From: Endomicrobium sp.
GTDB taxonomy: Bacteria; Elusimicrobiota; Endomicrobiia; Endomicrobiales; Endomicrobiaceae
NCBI GenBank assembly: GCA_031290625.1
Contig: JAITND010000007.1
Location: 1-44,911, forward strand
DNA: 44,911 nucleotides
Reading direction: 5' to 3'
In this document: positions 36,991-43,937 of the stretch, one piece after another
Position numbering within the stretch: the stretch's first letter is position 1
Layout of the letters: each line of letters starts with the position of its first letter
The notes under the pieces: generated by a model
Databases searched by the model: none
The model's input: only the letters and a program-made list of their open reading frames with translations
Told to the model about the DNA's origin: nothing
Program-made: the position numbers and the translations under genes

Positions 36991-38259
36991 ATGAAAAAGA
37001 CTCTTTGTTTTCCAAACATGAAAAAACTAGTTAGTTTGTTGTTAGTGGGAATGTTATTGTTTTCGTCAGTTAAACCGGCTGGCGCTTTGACTTGGGACGA
37101 GCTGAATAGGCGCACCAATAACGTTCCTAATGAGTTCCTAGTTAAGTTCATAATAGGGACTTTAATATCGGGTTTGCTTCATAAATATTGGTTCGCATTA
37201 ACCTCACTTTCTAAGACTATAAAAAGGAGAAGGTCGCCAATATCTAGCGAAGATATTCTTAAACATTTTGATGAAAGGGTTACTGGGCAAGCAAAAACAA
37301 AAAGAACTTTGGCTATAGCCGGGTATAATCATTATAAAAGAGTCTTAGATGGAGTTAAATTTCAGAGAGCTAATCTTTTAATTCTTGGACCTACTGGCTG
37401 TGGGAAAACTTTTTTAGCTCAGACTATGGCAAATCTTTTAAACTTACCTTTTGTGATTGCAGATTCTAAGGATATTGATTCAGCGAATAATAATAGGAAT
37501 CCGATTGATACTATTTTTTCTAGACTTTTAGACGCATCCCATTATGACGTTAAACTTGCTGAGAAAGGTATTGTTTTTTTGGATGAGATAGATAAAATAA
37601 AAGATACCAGATTAACGTCTTCTGTGGAAGCGCAGAAGCGGCTTTTAAAAATTTTAGAAGGAACTAAATTTACGACCGAGCATGTCTATTACGACGTAAT
37701 CAACGGTCGTAATCAACGCGAAAGTTTAACAATAGACACGTCAAATATTCTCTTCGTATGCAGTGGAGCTTTTGTTGGTCTTGAGGATATAATAAAGCAA
37801 AGAACAGATAATGTTAATGCGACTCTTTCCGAAGTTAACGATAAGGATCTTATAGAGTTCGGATTTATTCCTGAATTCGTTGGAAGGATTCCTATTGTTT
37901 CAGTTATGGATCCTCTTAACACTTCCGATCTCCTTAGTATATTAAGTGAATCTAAAAACTGTTTGGTAAAACAGTACAAAGCGAGATGCGCTTCTGAGAA
38001 TGTAGAATTGGAATTTGAGAAAGAAGCTTTGGAGAAGATAGCTGAAAAAGCTGTCAAAAAACAGTTAGGAGCAAGAGGTTTAGTATCCGTACTGGAAGAT
38101 CTTATGGAAGATGTATTTTATAAAATCACAACCAATCGCTTAGTAAGAAAATGTATTATTACAGCTGAAAGCGTTGAGAAAGGAGAAAGTCCGATGTTTG
38201 AGTATGCCTCTCCCCCTCCGCCAAGTAAAAGCTTTTGGCAAAGACTATTTAGAACCTGA
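36991..38259 (+). CDS. Membrane-anchored ClpX-like AAA+ protein lacking ClpX pore and ClpP loops
   Basis: A 422-residue protein. Residues 10-31 form a hydrophobic leader ending PAGA, a second TM is at about 49-70 (FLVKFIIGTLISGLLHKYWF) and KRRR follows it, so the AAA+ module (about 84-400) should be cytoplasmic. That module is ClpX-like: Walker A GPTGCGKTF (133-141), Walker B GIVFLDEIDKI, sensor 1 FVCSGAF, Arg finger PEFVGRIP and sensor 2 GARGL. Unlike ClpX it has no N-terminal zinc-binding domain. The GYVG pore loop is replaced by NNNRNPIDT, the RKH loop is not recognisable and the IGF loop that binds ClpP is absent. The C-terminus ends in a Pro-rich tail (SPPPPSKSFWQ-like). The gene may remodel membrane-associated proteins without ClpP. 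The ATG at 36991 follows AAAGGA; an ATG at 37018 is possible. 36759-36990 has no clear gene. Confidence 0.8.
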   Translation: MKKTLCFPNMKKLVSLLLVGMLLFSSVKPAGALTWDELNRRTNNVPNEFLVKFIIGTLISGLLHKYWFALTSLSKTIKRRRSPISSEDILKHFDERVTGQAKTKRTLAIAGYNHYKRVLDGVKFQRANLLILGPTGCGKTFLAQTMANLLNLPFVIADSKDIDSANNNRNPIDTIFSRLLDASHYDVKLAEKGIVFLDEIDKIKDTRLTSSVEAQKRLLKILEGTKFTTEHVYYDVINGRNQRESLTIDTSNILFVCSGAFVGLEDIIKQRTDNVNATLSEVNDKDLIEFGFIPEFVGRIPIVSVMDPLNTSDLLSILSESKNCLVKQYKARCASENVELEFEKEALEKIAEKAVKKQLGARGLVSVLEDLMEDVFYKITTNRLVRKCIITAESVEKGESPMFEYASPPPPSKSFWQRLFRT

Positions 38260-38463
38260 GTTTATCGTATATAGGGAAAAAAGGTATTTAAGAGTGAACA
38301 AACTCAAAAAGTGGAATCAAAGAATAAACTCAGGAGGGTATCTAGTACCTGAGATAAAGGAATCTAACCTAGAGGTATAACAGAGATGAGAATATAATTT
38401 TTGTCAAAAAGACATATCAGAAAAAAGAAATAAAAGTTAACAAACAACTTTAAGATTGGATAG

Positions 38464-38649
38464 TATGCGGTTTTTGACGTAGACGTTGCAGTTGAAAATT
38501 CTATAGCTGAATGCTGAAAAAAGATTTGGTCTATGTCTCTTGAGAGAGCGTACGCTTTTGATTTTGAACAGTATAAACTCGGTGGAACAATTCAAATTTA
38601 TATCGCTCTAAAGACGACAAAGGCGGGAAGCGATGACGTTAAGTTTTAA
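38464..38649 (+). pseudogene. Relic of a GyrI-like effector-binding domain
   Basis: A frame broken by stops reads YAVFDVDVAVENSIAEC*KKIWSMSLERAYAFDFEQYK and then GTIQIYIALK, ending at 38649. The pattern (YAVF.v.gp, W+.I, DFE.Y, i.IPiK) fits the C-terminal GyrI-like or effector-binding domain found in AraC-type regulators and small-molecule binding proteins. The N-terminal part is not recognisable in 38260-38463, which holds only short frames. It overlaps the start of the HAD gene by 17 bp. Confidence 0.5.
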
Positions 38650-39304
38650 AGCGGTGTTTTTTGACATGGACGGGATTATTGTAGATTCTATGCCGTACCA
38701 CTTTGTTTCTTGGTTTGAAGCTGCAAGAAAATATGGCGTACATCTTAACCCCATGATTATTTTTAGCATGGAAGGATCCAAATATGCAGATGTTTTAGCT
38801 CTTGCGTTTGCCAGATCAAACAAGCCTTTAACGCCTGAAATAATAAATCAAATTCCTCAAGAAAGAGAAGAACTGTTTAAAGGATATTTCAGAAGATATA
38901 TTTTTGAAGGTATACCCGAATTTATAAAATCATTAAAAAATCAAGGTGTTTTAGTTGGGCTTGTTACTGGTTCATATTATAGAGAAGTTGAAAGAATATT
39001 ACTAAAAGAATTGTTTGATTTGTTTGATACTGTTGTCGCTGGGGATTGCGTAAACAAAGGCAAGCCTGACCCGGAGCCTTATCTTACTGCGGCGCGTAAT
39101 CTAAAAGTTGTTCCTAAAGATTGTCTAGTTGTGGAAAATGCGCCTTATGGCGTTAAAGCTGCAAAAACAGCTGGAATGACATGCTTTGCTGTGGCTACAA
39201 GCTTACCAAAAGAATATCTTTCGCAGGCAGATAGCGTTTTTGGGACTCACGAAGAATTGTATAAATATTTTGAATGCCGCCAGCGTAAGTCTGACTGTAG
39301 TTAG
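38633..39304 (+). CDS. HAD-family beta-phosphoglucomutase-like phosphatase
   Basis: A 223-residue HAD hydrolase with motif I FFDMDGIIVDS, cap domain after it, motif II VTGS, motif III Lys in NKGKPDPEPY and motif IV VVENAPYGVKAA. This is the beta-phosphoglucomutase subgroup, which isomerises beta-G1P and G6P, but the group also contains many sugar phosphatases. The ATG at 38633 follows GGCGGGAAGCG. A decayed sugar porter lies about 900 bp downstream, so both may once have belonged to a sugar-use unit. Intact. Confidence 0.85.
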   Translation: MTLSFKAVFFDMDGIIVDSMPYHFVSWFEAARKYGVHLNPMIIFSMEGSKYADVLALAFARSNKPLTPEIINQIPQEREELFKGYFRRYIFEGIPEFIKSLKNQGVLVGLVTGSYYREVERILLKELFDLFDTVVAGDCVNKGKPDPEPYLTAARNLKVVPKDCLVVENAPYGVKAAKTAGMTCFAVATSLPKEYLSQADSVFGTHEELYKYFECRQRKSDCS

Positions 39305-39441
39305 TTGAAGGTACGTCGCTACTTTCCTGTATTGAGAACGCTTGTTAAGACGAAGAAAATTAAAAGACTTATCCTTTTTTTTCTGCTCTATGAATAATTT
39401 ACTCTGATAATTTTTATTGAAGATAAAGATAAGGCTGGCGA

Positions 39442-39510
39442 CCGGGGATGGACCCCGGAATTTCGGAAAGTTGGGGCAGTCTGAGTTTGCGCCGATTCGA
39501 AATGTCGGCG
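39442..39510 (+). ncRNA. Candidate structured leader RNA (two GC hairpins)
   Basis: Two stable, GC-rich hairpins stand out in AT-rich DNA: CCGGGG-ATGGA-CCCCGG (39442-39458) and CGCCGA-TTCGAAATG-TCGGCG (39490-39510). They precede a tiny ORF at 39545 and a terminator at 39612-39649. I do not recognise a known riboswitch or ncRNA family. The rest of the 885-bp stretch 39305-40189 holds only the small items listed below. Confidence 0.4.
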
Positions 39511-39544
39511 GTGTACGGGATATATATATAGGGGGGTGGTATAC

Positions 39545-39610
39545 ATGTCAGTATTGTTATGCTTTGTAATTGGTTTTGCCGCACTGGATTTGTACATTGA
39601 TTCTTTATAG
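39545..39610 (+). CDS. Tiny hydrophobic peptide ORF (21 residues)
   Basis: An ATG preceded by AGGGGGGTGG (about 7 bp upstream, an unusually strong ribosome site) opens a 21-codon frame encoding a hydrophobic peptide (MSVLLCFVIGFAALD and a short tail). It is followed within two bases by a terminator. Size and hydrophobicity are like small membrane peptides such as type I toxins, but there is no homology evidence and no antisense RNA has been shown. It may be chance. Confidence 0.35.
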   Translation: MSVLLCFVIGFAALDLYIDSL

Positions 39611-39611
39611 G

Positions 39612-39649
39612 GGTGAGGGAATGTTAGATTTTTGCCTCATCGTTTTTTT
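39612..39649 (+). terminator. Terminator after the tiny ORF
   Basis: GGTGAGG (39612-39618) pairs with CCTCATC (39635-39641) with one G-U pair, followed by T7 (39643-39649). It gives the preceding hairpins and ORF a defined 3' end. Confidence 0.7.
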
Positions 39650-39822
39650 ATAGTGTGTAAGGTATGCGCAAAAGGGGGATGGAAGTTTGTTAGAACTTTT
39701 TGGCGTCATTTCTCTTAATAGTGTTTAATTTTTTATATGTTTAATATGTAATGTGGATAGCTTTTTTGAGAAAAATTACCCCCTCCATTTATAAATTTTT
39801 AGATTTCGGAAAGGAAATAACA

Positions 39823-39879
39823 ATGTCCGCCGCGCTAAATGTATATACGAAAAGAGGCGCTAAATGTTTGGAACGATAA
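39823..39879 (+). CDS. Tiny ORF with strong ribosome site (18 residues)
   Basis: An ATG about 8 bp after AAAGGAAATAAC opens an 18-codon frame (MSAALNVYTKRGAKC...). Its 3' part overlaps the start of the next small frame, so it may be a leader that couples translation. No homology can be claimed. Confidence 0.3.
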   Translation: MSAALNVYTKRGAKCLER

Positions 39880-40112
39880 TAAGCGCGTTTTTACTTTTAA
39901 TGCATTTTTATGGGTTTTTTTATATTAGTCAAATGCGGCGCGATGCAGCGGCGCGTCCATGACCGGTACCGCCGCAAATAGCATTTGGATTGCCCGCGGA
40001 CCCGCCATTGCCTGCCGCGCCGGATGAAGATTGGACTAGACAGAGAGTTTCACGTCCACATATGCCTCAAGCGTGGCGTGGTATAGCTAGGTATCTTGGC
40101 ATCAATATATAA
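39864..40112 (+). pseudogene. Small membrane protein gene interrupted by an in-frame TGA
   Basis: From ATG 39864 (AGAGGCGC upstream) the frame gives MFGTIISAFLLLMHFYGFFY, a single TM, then QMRRDAAARP, TGA at 39960-39962, and continues open for 49 more codons (PVPPQIAFGLPADPPLP, then WTRQRVSRPHMPQAW and a tail) to TAA at 40112. Uninterrupted it would be an 82-residue protein with a TM and a Pro-rich, basic tail. The high-GC tail differs from neighbours. A nonsense mutation is the simplest reading. No homologue is recognised. Confidence 0.4.
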
Positions 40113-40113
40113 A

Positions 40114-40129
40114 TGTTTCACGTGGAACA
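40114..40129. promoter_or_regulatory. parS-like site (one mismatch)
   Basis: TGTTTCACGTGGAACA differs at one position from the ParB-binding consensus TGTTTCACGTGAAACA. It lies about 3 kb from parA/parB. Confidence 0.75.
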
Positions 40130-40189
40130 TAGCGCCCTGTTACGAATTTTTAGATTATAAAATAAACATTAAAGAGGATAAGGCGAGTT

Positions 40190-41507
40190 ATGAGAAAAAT
40201 TAGCAGAGGTTTTGTTTATTTTTTCGGAGCTTTAGGCGGACTTCTTTTTGGATATGACACGGGCGTTATATCGGGAGCGATTCTGTTCATCAAAAACGAT
40301 ATGTCGTTAAGCTCTATTGCTCAAGGCGTTGTGGTAAGCGCAATACTGCTTGGAGCGCCATAGTTGGCGCTGCTGTAATAGGGTCGTTTTCGGACAAATA
40401 CGGACATAGAAAAATGGTATTGTTGTTTGCTGTAATCTTTGCAGTAGGCGCAATCTTTTCCACTCTTTCTGGCAATGCCGTAATGTTAACAATTTCAAGA
40501 ATAATACTAGGGACTGCCGTTGGCGGTGCTTCTGCGTTGGTTCCTTTGTATTTGGCAGAAATGTCGCCTGCCAAGTATAGAGGATCTCTTTCCACTTTAA
40601 ATCAACTAATGATTACAATAGGTATTTTGTCTGCATATATGGTGTATAATGCTTGGCTTTGCAGCTATTCCCGCCGCGCTATTGTTTATAGGTGCTTTGT
40701 ATTTGCCGGAAAGCCCCAGATGGCTTATAAGCAAAGGTTTTGAAGATAAAGCTGTTGAGATTTTAAGAGCTGTTAGGATTAAAGCAGCGCCAAAAGAAAT
40801 AGACGAAGAAATATTTGAAATTAAAGAAGCAAATGTTAAAGAAAGCGGTGTGTTTAAAGATTTAATGCAAAAGCGGATGAGACCTGTATTGGTAATAGGT
40901 ATAGGGCTTGCCGTGTTTCATCCAGTTTATAGGGATAAATACTGTTATTTATTATGCCCCTACAATTTTTTCAGATATTGGACTTGGCGATATTTCTGCA
41001 ATTTTAAGCACCGTTGGAATAGGCGTATTAAATGTTTTGATTACTATACTTGCTTTATTTATTATGGACAAAATTGACAGAAAGAAAATGCTTATTATGG
41101 GAAGTTCAGTCATGGCGGCGTCTTTGATTTTGTTGTGCATCGTTCGCAGTTTCCTGTTGCAAGCGGCAATATTTTGGGATATATTACGTTGGCTTTTTTG
41201 TGCGCGTACATATTTTTCTTTGCCCTTACCTGTGGACCCGTTATGTGGATAATGATAGGCGAAGTCTTCCCTTTCAAGGCGAGAGGTTTGTCGCAGGCGT
41301 TAGTAGTGTTGCCAACTGGACGGCAAATCTGGGTCGCTTTAGTATTTCCATTTTTCTTTGAGAAGTTGGGCAATGCATTATTTCTGTTTTTTGCGATTAT
41401 GGCGATATTTGTCAATATTCTTCATCAAATATAAGGTTTTTGAAACAAGAGGAAAGTCCCTTGAGTCTATAGAAATGACGCTATACAATAAGTCAAGAAA
41501 TATGTAG
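40190..41507 (+). pseudogene. Decayed MFS sugar transporter (sugar porter family)
   Basis: Frames strung together give a sugar porter: [20 protein letters not shown] at the start, SDKYGHRKMVLL, SRIILGTAVGGASALVPLYL, AEMSPAKYRGSL, LPESPRWLISKGF, QFIGINTVIYYAPTIFSDIG, CGPVMWIMIGEVFPFKARG and a last segment KVFETRGKSLESIE ending at 41507. These are the signature positions of the XylE/GalP/GLUT-type family. At least five frameshifts or small deletions separate the pieces (near 40362, 40650, 40910, 41130 and 41425). The start keeps a good ribosome site (AAAGAGGATAAGG). It shows loss of sugar import in this lineage. Confidence 0.9.
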
Positions 41508-41741
41508 CCTGTCTGAAATTTATCCGCAATATTCCATTTTATTCACATCTCAAAAAGATGTCTAATTCCACATTGTAATTCTTATGTCAATCGCAAAAGA
41601 TTTACAATTTTTTCAAAATCCATAACTACTCAAACTTCAAACGCGTCGCGCTGTTGAGAGAAAGCTAAAATCATTGCGCGAATTGACTTGAAGTAAAAAA
41701 AGCCCTTATCATGTTTAGAGGATAGAGGAGACAACGCCTCT

Positions 41742-41981
41742 TTGAGACAGATTGAAAAAGGCGAAGACTCTTTGCAATTGGAAGAAGTGCGCATAAGGAG
41801 ATATGCTACTATATTCTTGAGATCTCAAGAAGCAGAAGTAGATGAGGTTACTTCGGTTGAGAAAGATTCTCTTTTTGTTGCGCGAACTGGAATTGCTAAT
41901 GAAGCAAAGAGATCTACAGGTTTTATAGTGTTGTTTCAATGGGTTTTTATACATGGACTTAGTAATTTAAAGAATAATTAG
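41742..41981 (+). CDS. Unrecognised short ORF, doubtful
   Basis: A TTG-started 79-residue frame (residues around RRYATIFLRSQEAEVDEVTS) in a gene-poor zone. It has no ribosome site and no recognised domain. It may be a relic. 41508-41741 and 41982-42100 show nothing identifiable. Confidence 0.2.
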   Translation: MRQIEKGEDSLQLEEVRIRRYATIFLRSQEAEVDEVTSVEKDSLFVARTGIANEAKRSTGFIVLFQWVFIHGLSNLKNN

Positions 41982-42106
41982 TTATAGCCTTTGTATTTGG
42001 TTTTCCAAAGCTCAGGAGCGGTTTGTTGGCTAAGTCAATTTTTCCTATCCGATAAACTCAGGCTTTATACTGGTTGGAATATATAAAATTTTACGGAATT
42101 ATCACT

Positions 42107-42135
42107 TGACGTACTGACATTTATTTGCTATAATA
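42107..42135 (+). promoter_or_regulatory. Near-consensus sigma-70 promoter
   Basis: TTGACG (42107-42112), a 17-bp spacer and TATAAT (42130-42135) precede a ribosome site AGAGGAAAT and the ATG of the IS fragment. It is one of the strongest promoters in the window although it now reads into a truncated gene. Confidence 0.75.
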
Positions 42136-42170
42136 CAGTCGCAAAAGAAAAGAAATAGAGGAAATAGCAA

Positions 42171-42248
42171 ATGAATTTCTTAGATTTCAACAAACAATTC
42201 CCGACGAAACTTGCCGTCATTAACCGCGTTTTTCCAAAGCCGCTCTAA
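42171..42248 (+). mobile_element. N-terminal stub of an IS1595-like transposase
   Basis: A 25-residue frame begins MNFLDFNKQFPTKLAVIN, resembling the start of IS1595/ISXO2-type transposases, with a promoter and ribosome site in front. After about 18 residues the similarity ends and the frame stops. No catalytic DDE part or complementary end is seen, so this is only the left part of an element. The attribution is by pattern from a short stretch. Confidence 0.35.
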
Positions 42249-42288
42249 ACCCGCCTACGTCGCAAAATAAATCTATAAATTTATACAT
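42220..42288 (-). pseudogene. N-terminal fragment of a DNA cytosine-5 methyltransferase
   Basis: On the minus strand from ATG 42288 the frame reads MYKFIDLFCDVGGFRAALEKRG and stops at 42220. It matches motif I of C5-methyltransferases (FIDLFCGxGGFR), with Asp in place of the usual Gly at one position. The rest of the enzyme, including the PC motif, is absent. It overlaps the IS-like stub antisense, which marks a deletion or insertion junction. Confidence 0.55.
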
Positions 42289-42374
42289 ATAACGTCTTCT
42301 TTAATATTTATCAAAAATTTCTTCGCCCCTTTCGTTCCTATGATTGTACTTAAAAAACAGCCTCGCCGATATAT

Positions 42375-42840
42375 TTAACTGGCCGCGCTCATCCACTGAT
42401 ATATAAGTTTGCATTCTTGAATCAGCGAGATCTCTCGCGTATGTCTATCGTGAGCGTGATTAAAGTGTGTCACATACTCCACGAATGGTGCTAGTACGTT
42501 AGCCTCTCTTTGCTCCTTTTCGCTATAGGAAGCTCTGCATCCCGCGCTTCCCCTTCGCCTCATTAAGCCTTAAAAAACGGACAGCCGCCTCGTAGGCGAG
42601 CGTCGGTTCTTGCGGATGTATCCTCAGGCTGAAATACAGCCCGCTTACTCCACAGCGACTCTCGGTCTTCTTGGGATAGATCGCATTCTTGTATAGAATC
42701 TGCTCTCTACTTCGCGGATTTGTTCTTCATCATATCTATGAGCGCGTAGAATTTGACGGAGTTTTGCAGGTGAAATTGTCCCAGCTTACAAATACTTTCT
42801 CTATCTACTGCGCTTTCAAAGAACATTTTTCAGTATGCTA
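42375..42840 (-). pseudogene. Unidentified relic upstream of the methyltransferase fragment
   Basis: On the minus strand three short frames appear to continue each other across frameshifts: MFFESAVDRESICKLGQFHL (about 42825 downward), then ILYKNAIYPKKTESRCGVSG and PTLAYEAAVRFLRLNEAKGK, then VEYVTHFNHAHDRHTREISL ending near 42375. The GC content is above the window average. I do not recognise the protein; its place before a cytosine methyltransferase suggests a restriction-modification or phage origin. Confidence 0.35.
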
Positions 42841-42975
42841 AGAAATAATTTCGAAATTTTATATAACTTGTTAAAATAGTATACCCTTGGCTTTGTTTTT
42901 AAAGTTTGAGAACTTTTATATAATGCTATTGAGGAAGAATTTAAGAGTAAGGCGGACTTCTACATGAAACAATGT

Positions 42976-43003
42976 TTGACTATAGCTTGCAAAATAGTAT
43001 AAT
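42976..43003 (+). promoter_or_regulatory. Promoter of parAB
   Basis: TTGACT (42976-42981), a 16-bp spacer and TATAAT (42998-43003) sit two bases before a perfect parS. The transcript would begin inside parS, a layout suited to autoregulation by ParB. Confidence 0.7.
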
Positions 43004-43005
43004 CT

Positions 43006-43021
43006 TGTTTCACGTGAAACA
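43006..43021. promoter_or_regulatory. parS: parS site (perfect consensus)
   Basis: TGTTTCACGTGAAACA matches the consensus ParB-binding palindrome at all 16 positions. It lies upstream of parA and overlaps the expected transcription start of the parAB promoter. Confidence 0.95.
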
Positions 43022-43123
43022 CTTCATGCGACATAGTTACAAACGGAGCGTTAAATGCAATAGATGACGTTATATCTGGAATATTTACTTCATGCGACAT
43101 AGTTACAAACGGAGCGTTAAATG
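43021..43123 (+). repeat. Tandem duplication of the parA leader
   Basis: A 37-bp sequence containing the ribosome site (GGAGCG) and ATG occurs twice without mismatch, at 43021-43057 and 43087-43123. The first ATG (43055) opens a two-codon frame (ATG CAA TAG); the second is the parA start. Confidence 0.95.
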
Positions 43124-43891
43124 AGCAAAGTAATTGCGATAGCCAATCAAAAGGGCGGTGTCGGCAAGACTACGACGGCAATCAATCTAGCGGCTAGTCT
43201 GGCCAGCCTAGGGCAAGAATGTTTGTTAATTGACATGGACCCGCAGGGCAACGCTACAAGCGGATTGGGCGTAAATAAAAATACTTTGGAAAAAACTTTA
43301 TACGATGTCTTAATTGACGAAGTTCTTCTTGAGGACGTTCTTCAAGACACGGCGATAGATTGGCTTGACGTCGCACCTTCAAATACCAATCTTAGCGGAG
43401 CAGAAATAGAGTTAGTTACCATGGAAAGTAGAGATAAAAGGCTAAGAATGGCTTTGGATAAATTCCAAAAAATATATAAATATATAATTATAGACTGTCC
43501 TCCATCTCTAGGGCTGCTTACCATAAACTCTCTTGTCGCTGCTGGTACTGTTTTAATCCCCATGCAGTGTGAATTTTTTGCCCTTGAAGGACTTGGGCAG
43601 CTTTCAAAAACTATTTTTGCTTTGATGCAGGAGTATAAGTTGGATTTGGAAGGCGTTTTGTTTACCATGTTTGACTCAAGGACTAATCTTGCGGCGCAAG
43701 TAGTTGAAGAAGTAAAGAAGTTTTTTAACGATAAAATCTACGATACAAGAATCCCAAGAACAATAAAACTTGCCGAAGCGCCAAGTTTTGGCAAGCCCGC
43801 CATATTGTACGACCCAAACGGCAAAGGCGCTCAGACATACTTAGATTTAGCAAAAGAGTTTCTTTCAAAACAAAAAGGTAAGGATAAGTAA
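43121..43891 (+). CDS. parA: Chromosome-partitioning ATPase ParA/Soj
   Basis: A 256-residue ParA/MinD ATPase with deviant Walker A KGGVGKTT in the N-terminal IAIANQKGGVGKTTTAINLA, the LLIDMDPQGNAT motif, IIIDCPPSLGLLT, and a C-terminal YDTRIPRTIKLAEAPSFGKP segment. ParA forms a nucleoid-bound gradient that moves ParB-parS complexes to segregate origins. The ATG at 43121 is the end of the second leader copy. It is followed by parB 46 bp downstream with a parS between them. Intact. Confidence 0.97.
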   Translation: MSKVIAIANQKGGVGKTTTAINLAASLASLGQECLLIDMDPQGNATSGLGVNKNTLEKTLYDVLIDEVLLEDVLQDTAIDWLDVAPSNTNLSGAEIELVTMESRDKRLRMALDKFQKIYKYIIIDCPPSLGLLTINSLVAAGTVLIPMQCEFFALEGLGQLSKTIFALMQEYKLDLEGVLFTMFDSRTNLAAQVVEEVKKFFNDKIYDTRIPRTIKLAEAPSFGKPAILYDPNGKGAQTYLDLAKEFLSKQKGKDK

Positions 43892-43907
43892 AGTTTCACG
43901 TGAAACA
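43892..43907. promoter_or_regulatory. parS: parS site between parA and parB
   Basis: AGTTTCACGTGAAACA matches the consensus at 15 of 16 positions. It starts immediately after the parA stop. Confidence 0.9.
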
Positions 43908-43937
43908 ATCATTTATAGAAAAACAGAGGAATGTAAT

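Noticed and set aside
36900-37030. A coding-looking frame before the ClpX-like gene (reads DYERDFKGNYAIGIAVDADKG)
   Set aside because: It is short, ends in the signal-peptide region of the next gene, and matches no family I know. It could be the tail of a lost gene but the evidence is too thin to annotate.
38174-38380. Open frame of 68 codons overlapping the 3' end of the ClpX-like gene
   Set aside because: It is in another frame, begins inside the AAA+ coding sequence, has no ribosome site and no recognisable domain. It is probably chance, though a frameshifted C-terminal extension cannot be excluded.
39864-40112. TGA read as selenocysteine or as tryptophan
   Set aside because: Genes elsewhere in the window use TGA as a normal stop, no SECIS-like hairpin is evident after it, and the flanking Pro-rich context is not like known selenoproteins.
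41742-41981. A restriction-modification subunit in the 79-codon frame
   Set aside because: Only vague similarity in composition; no motif supports it.
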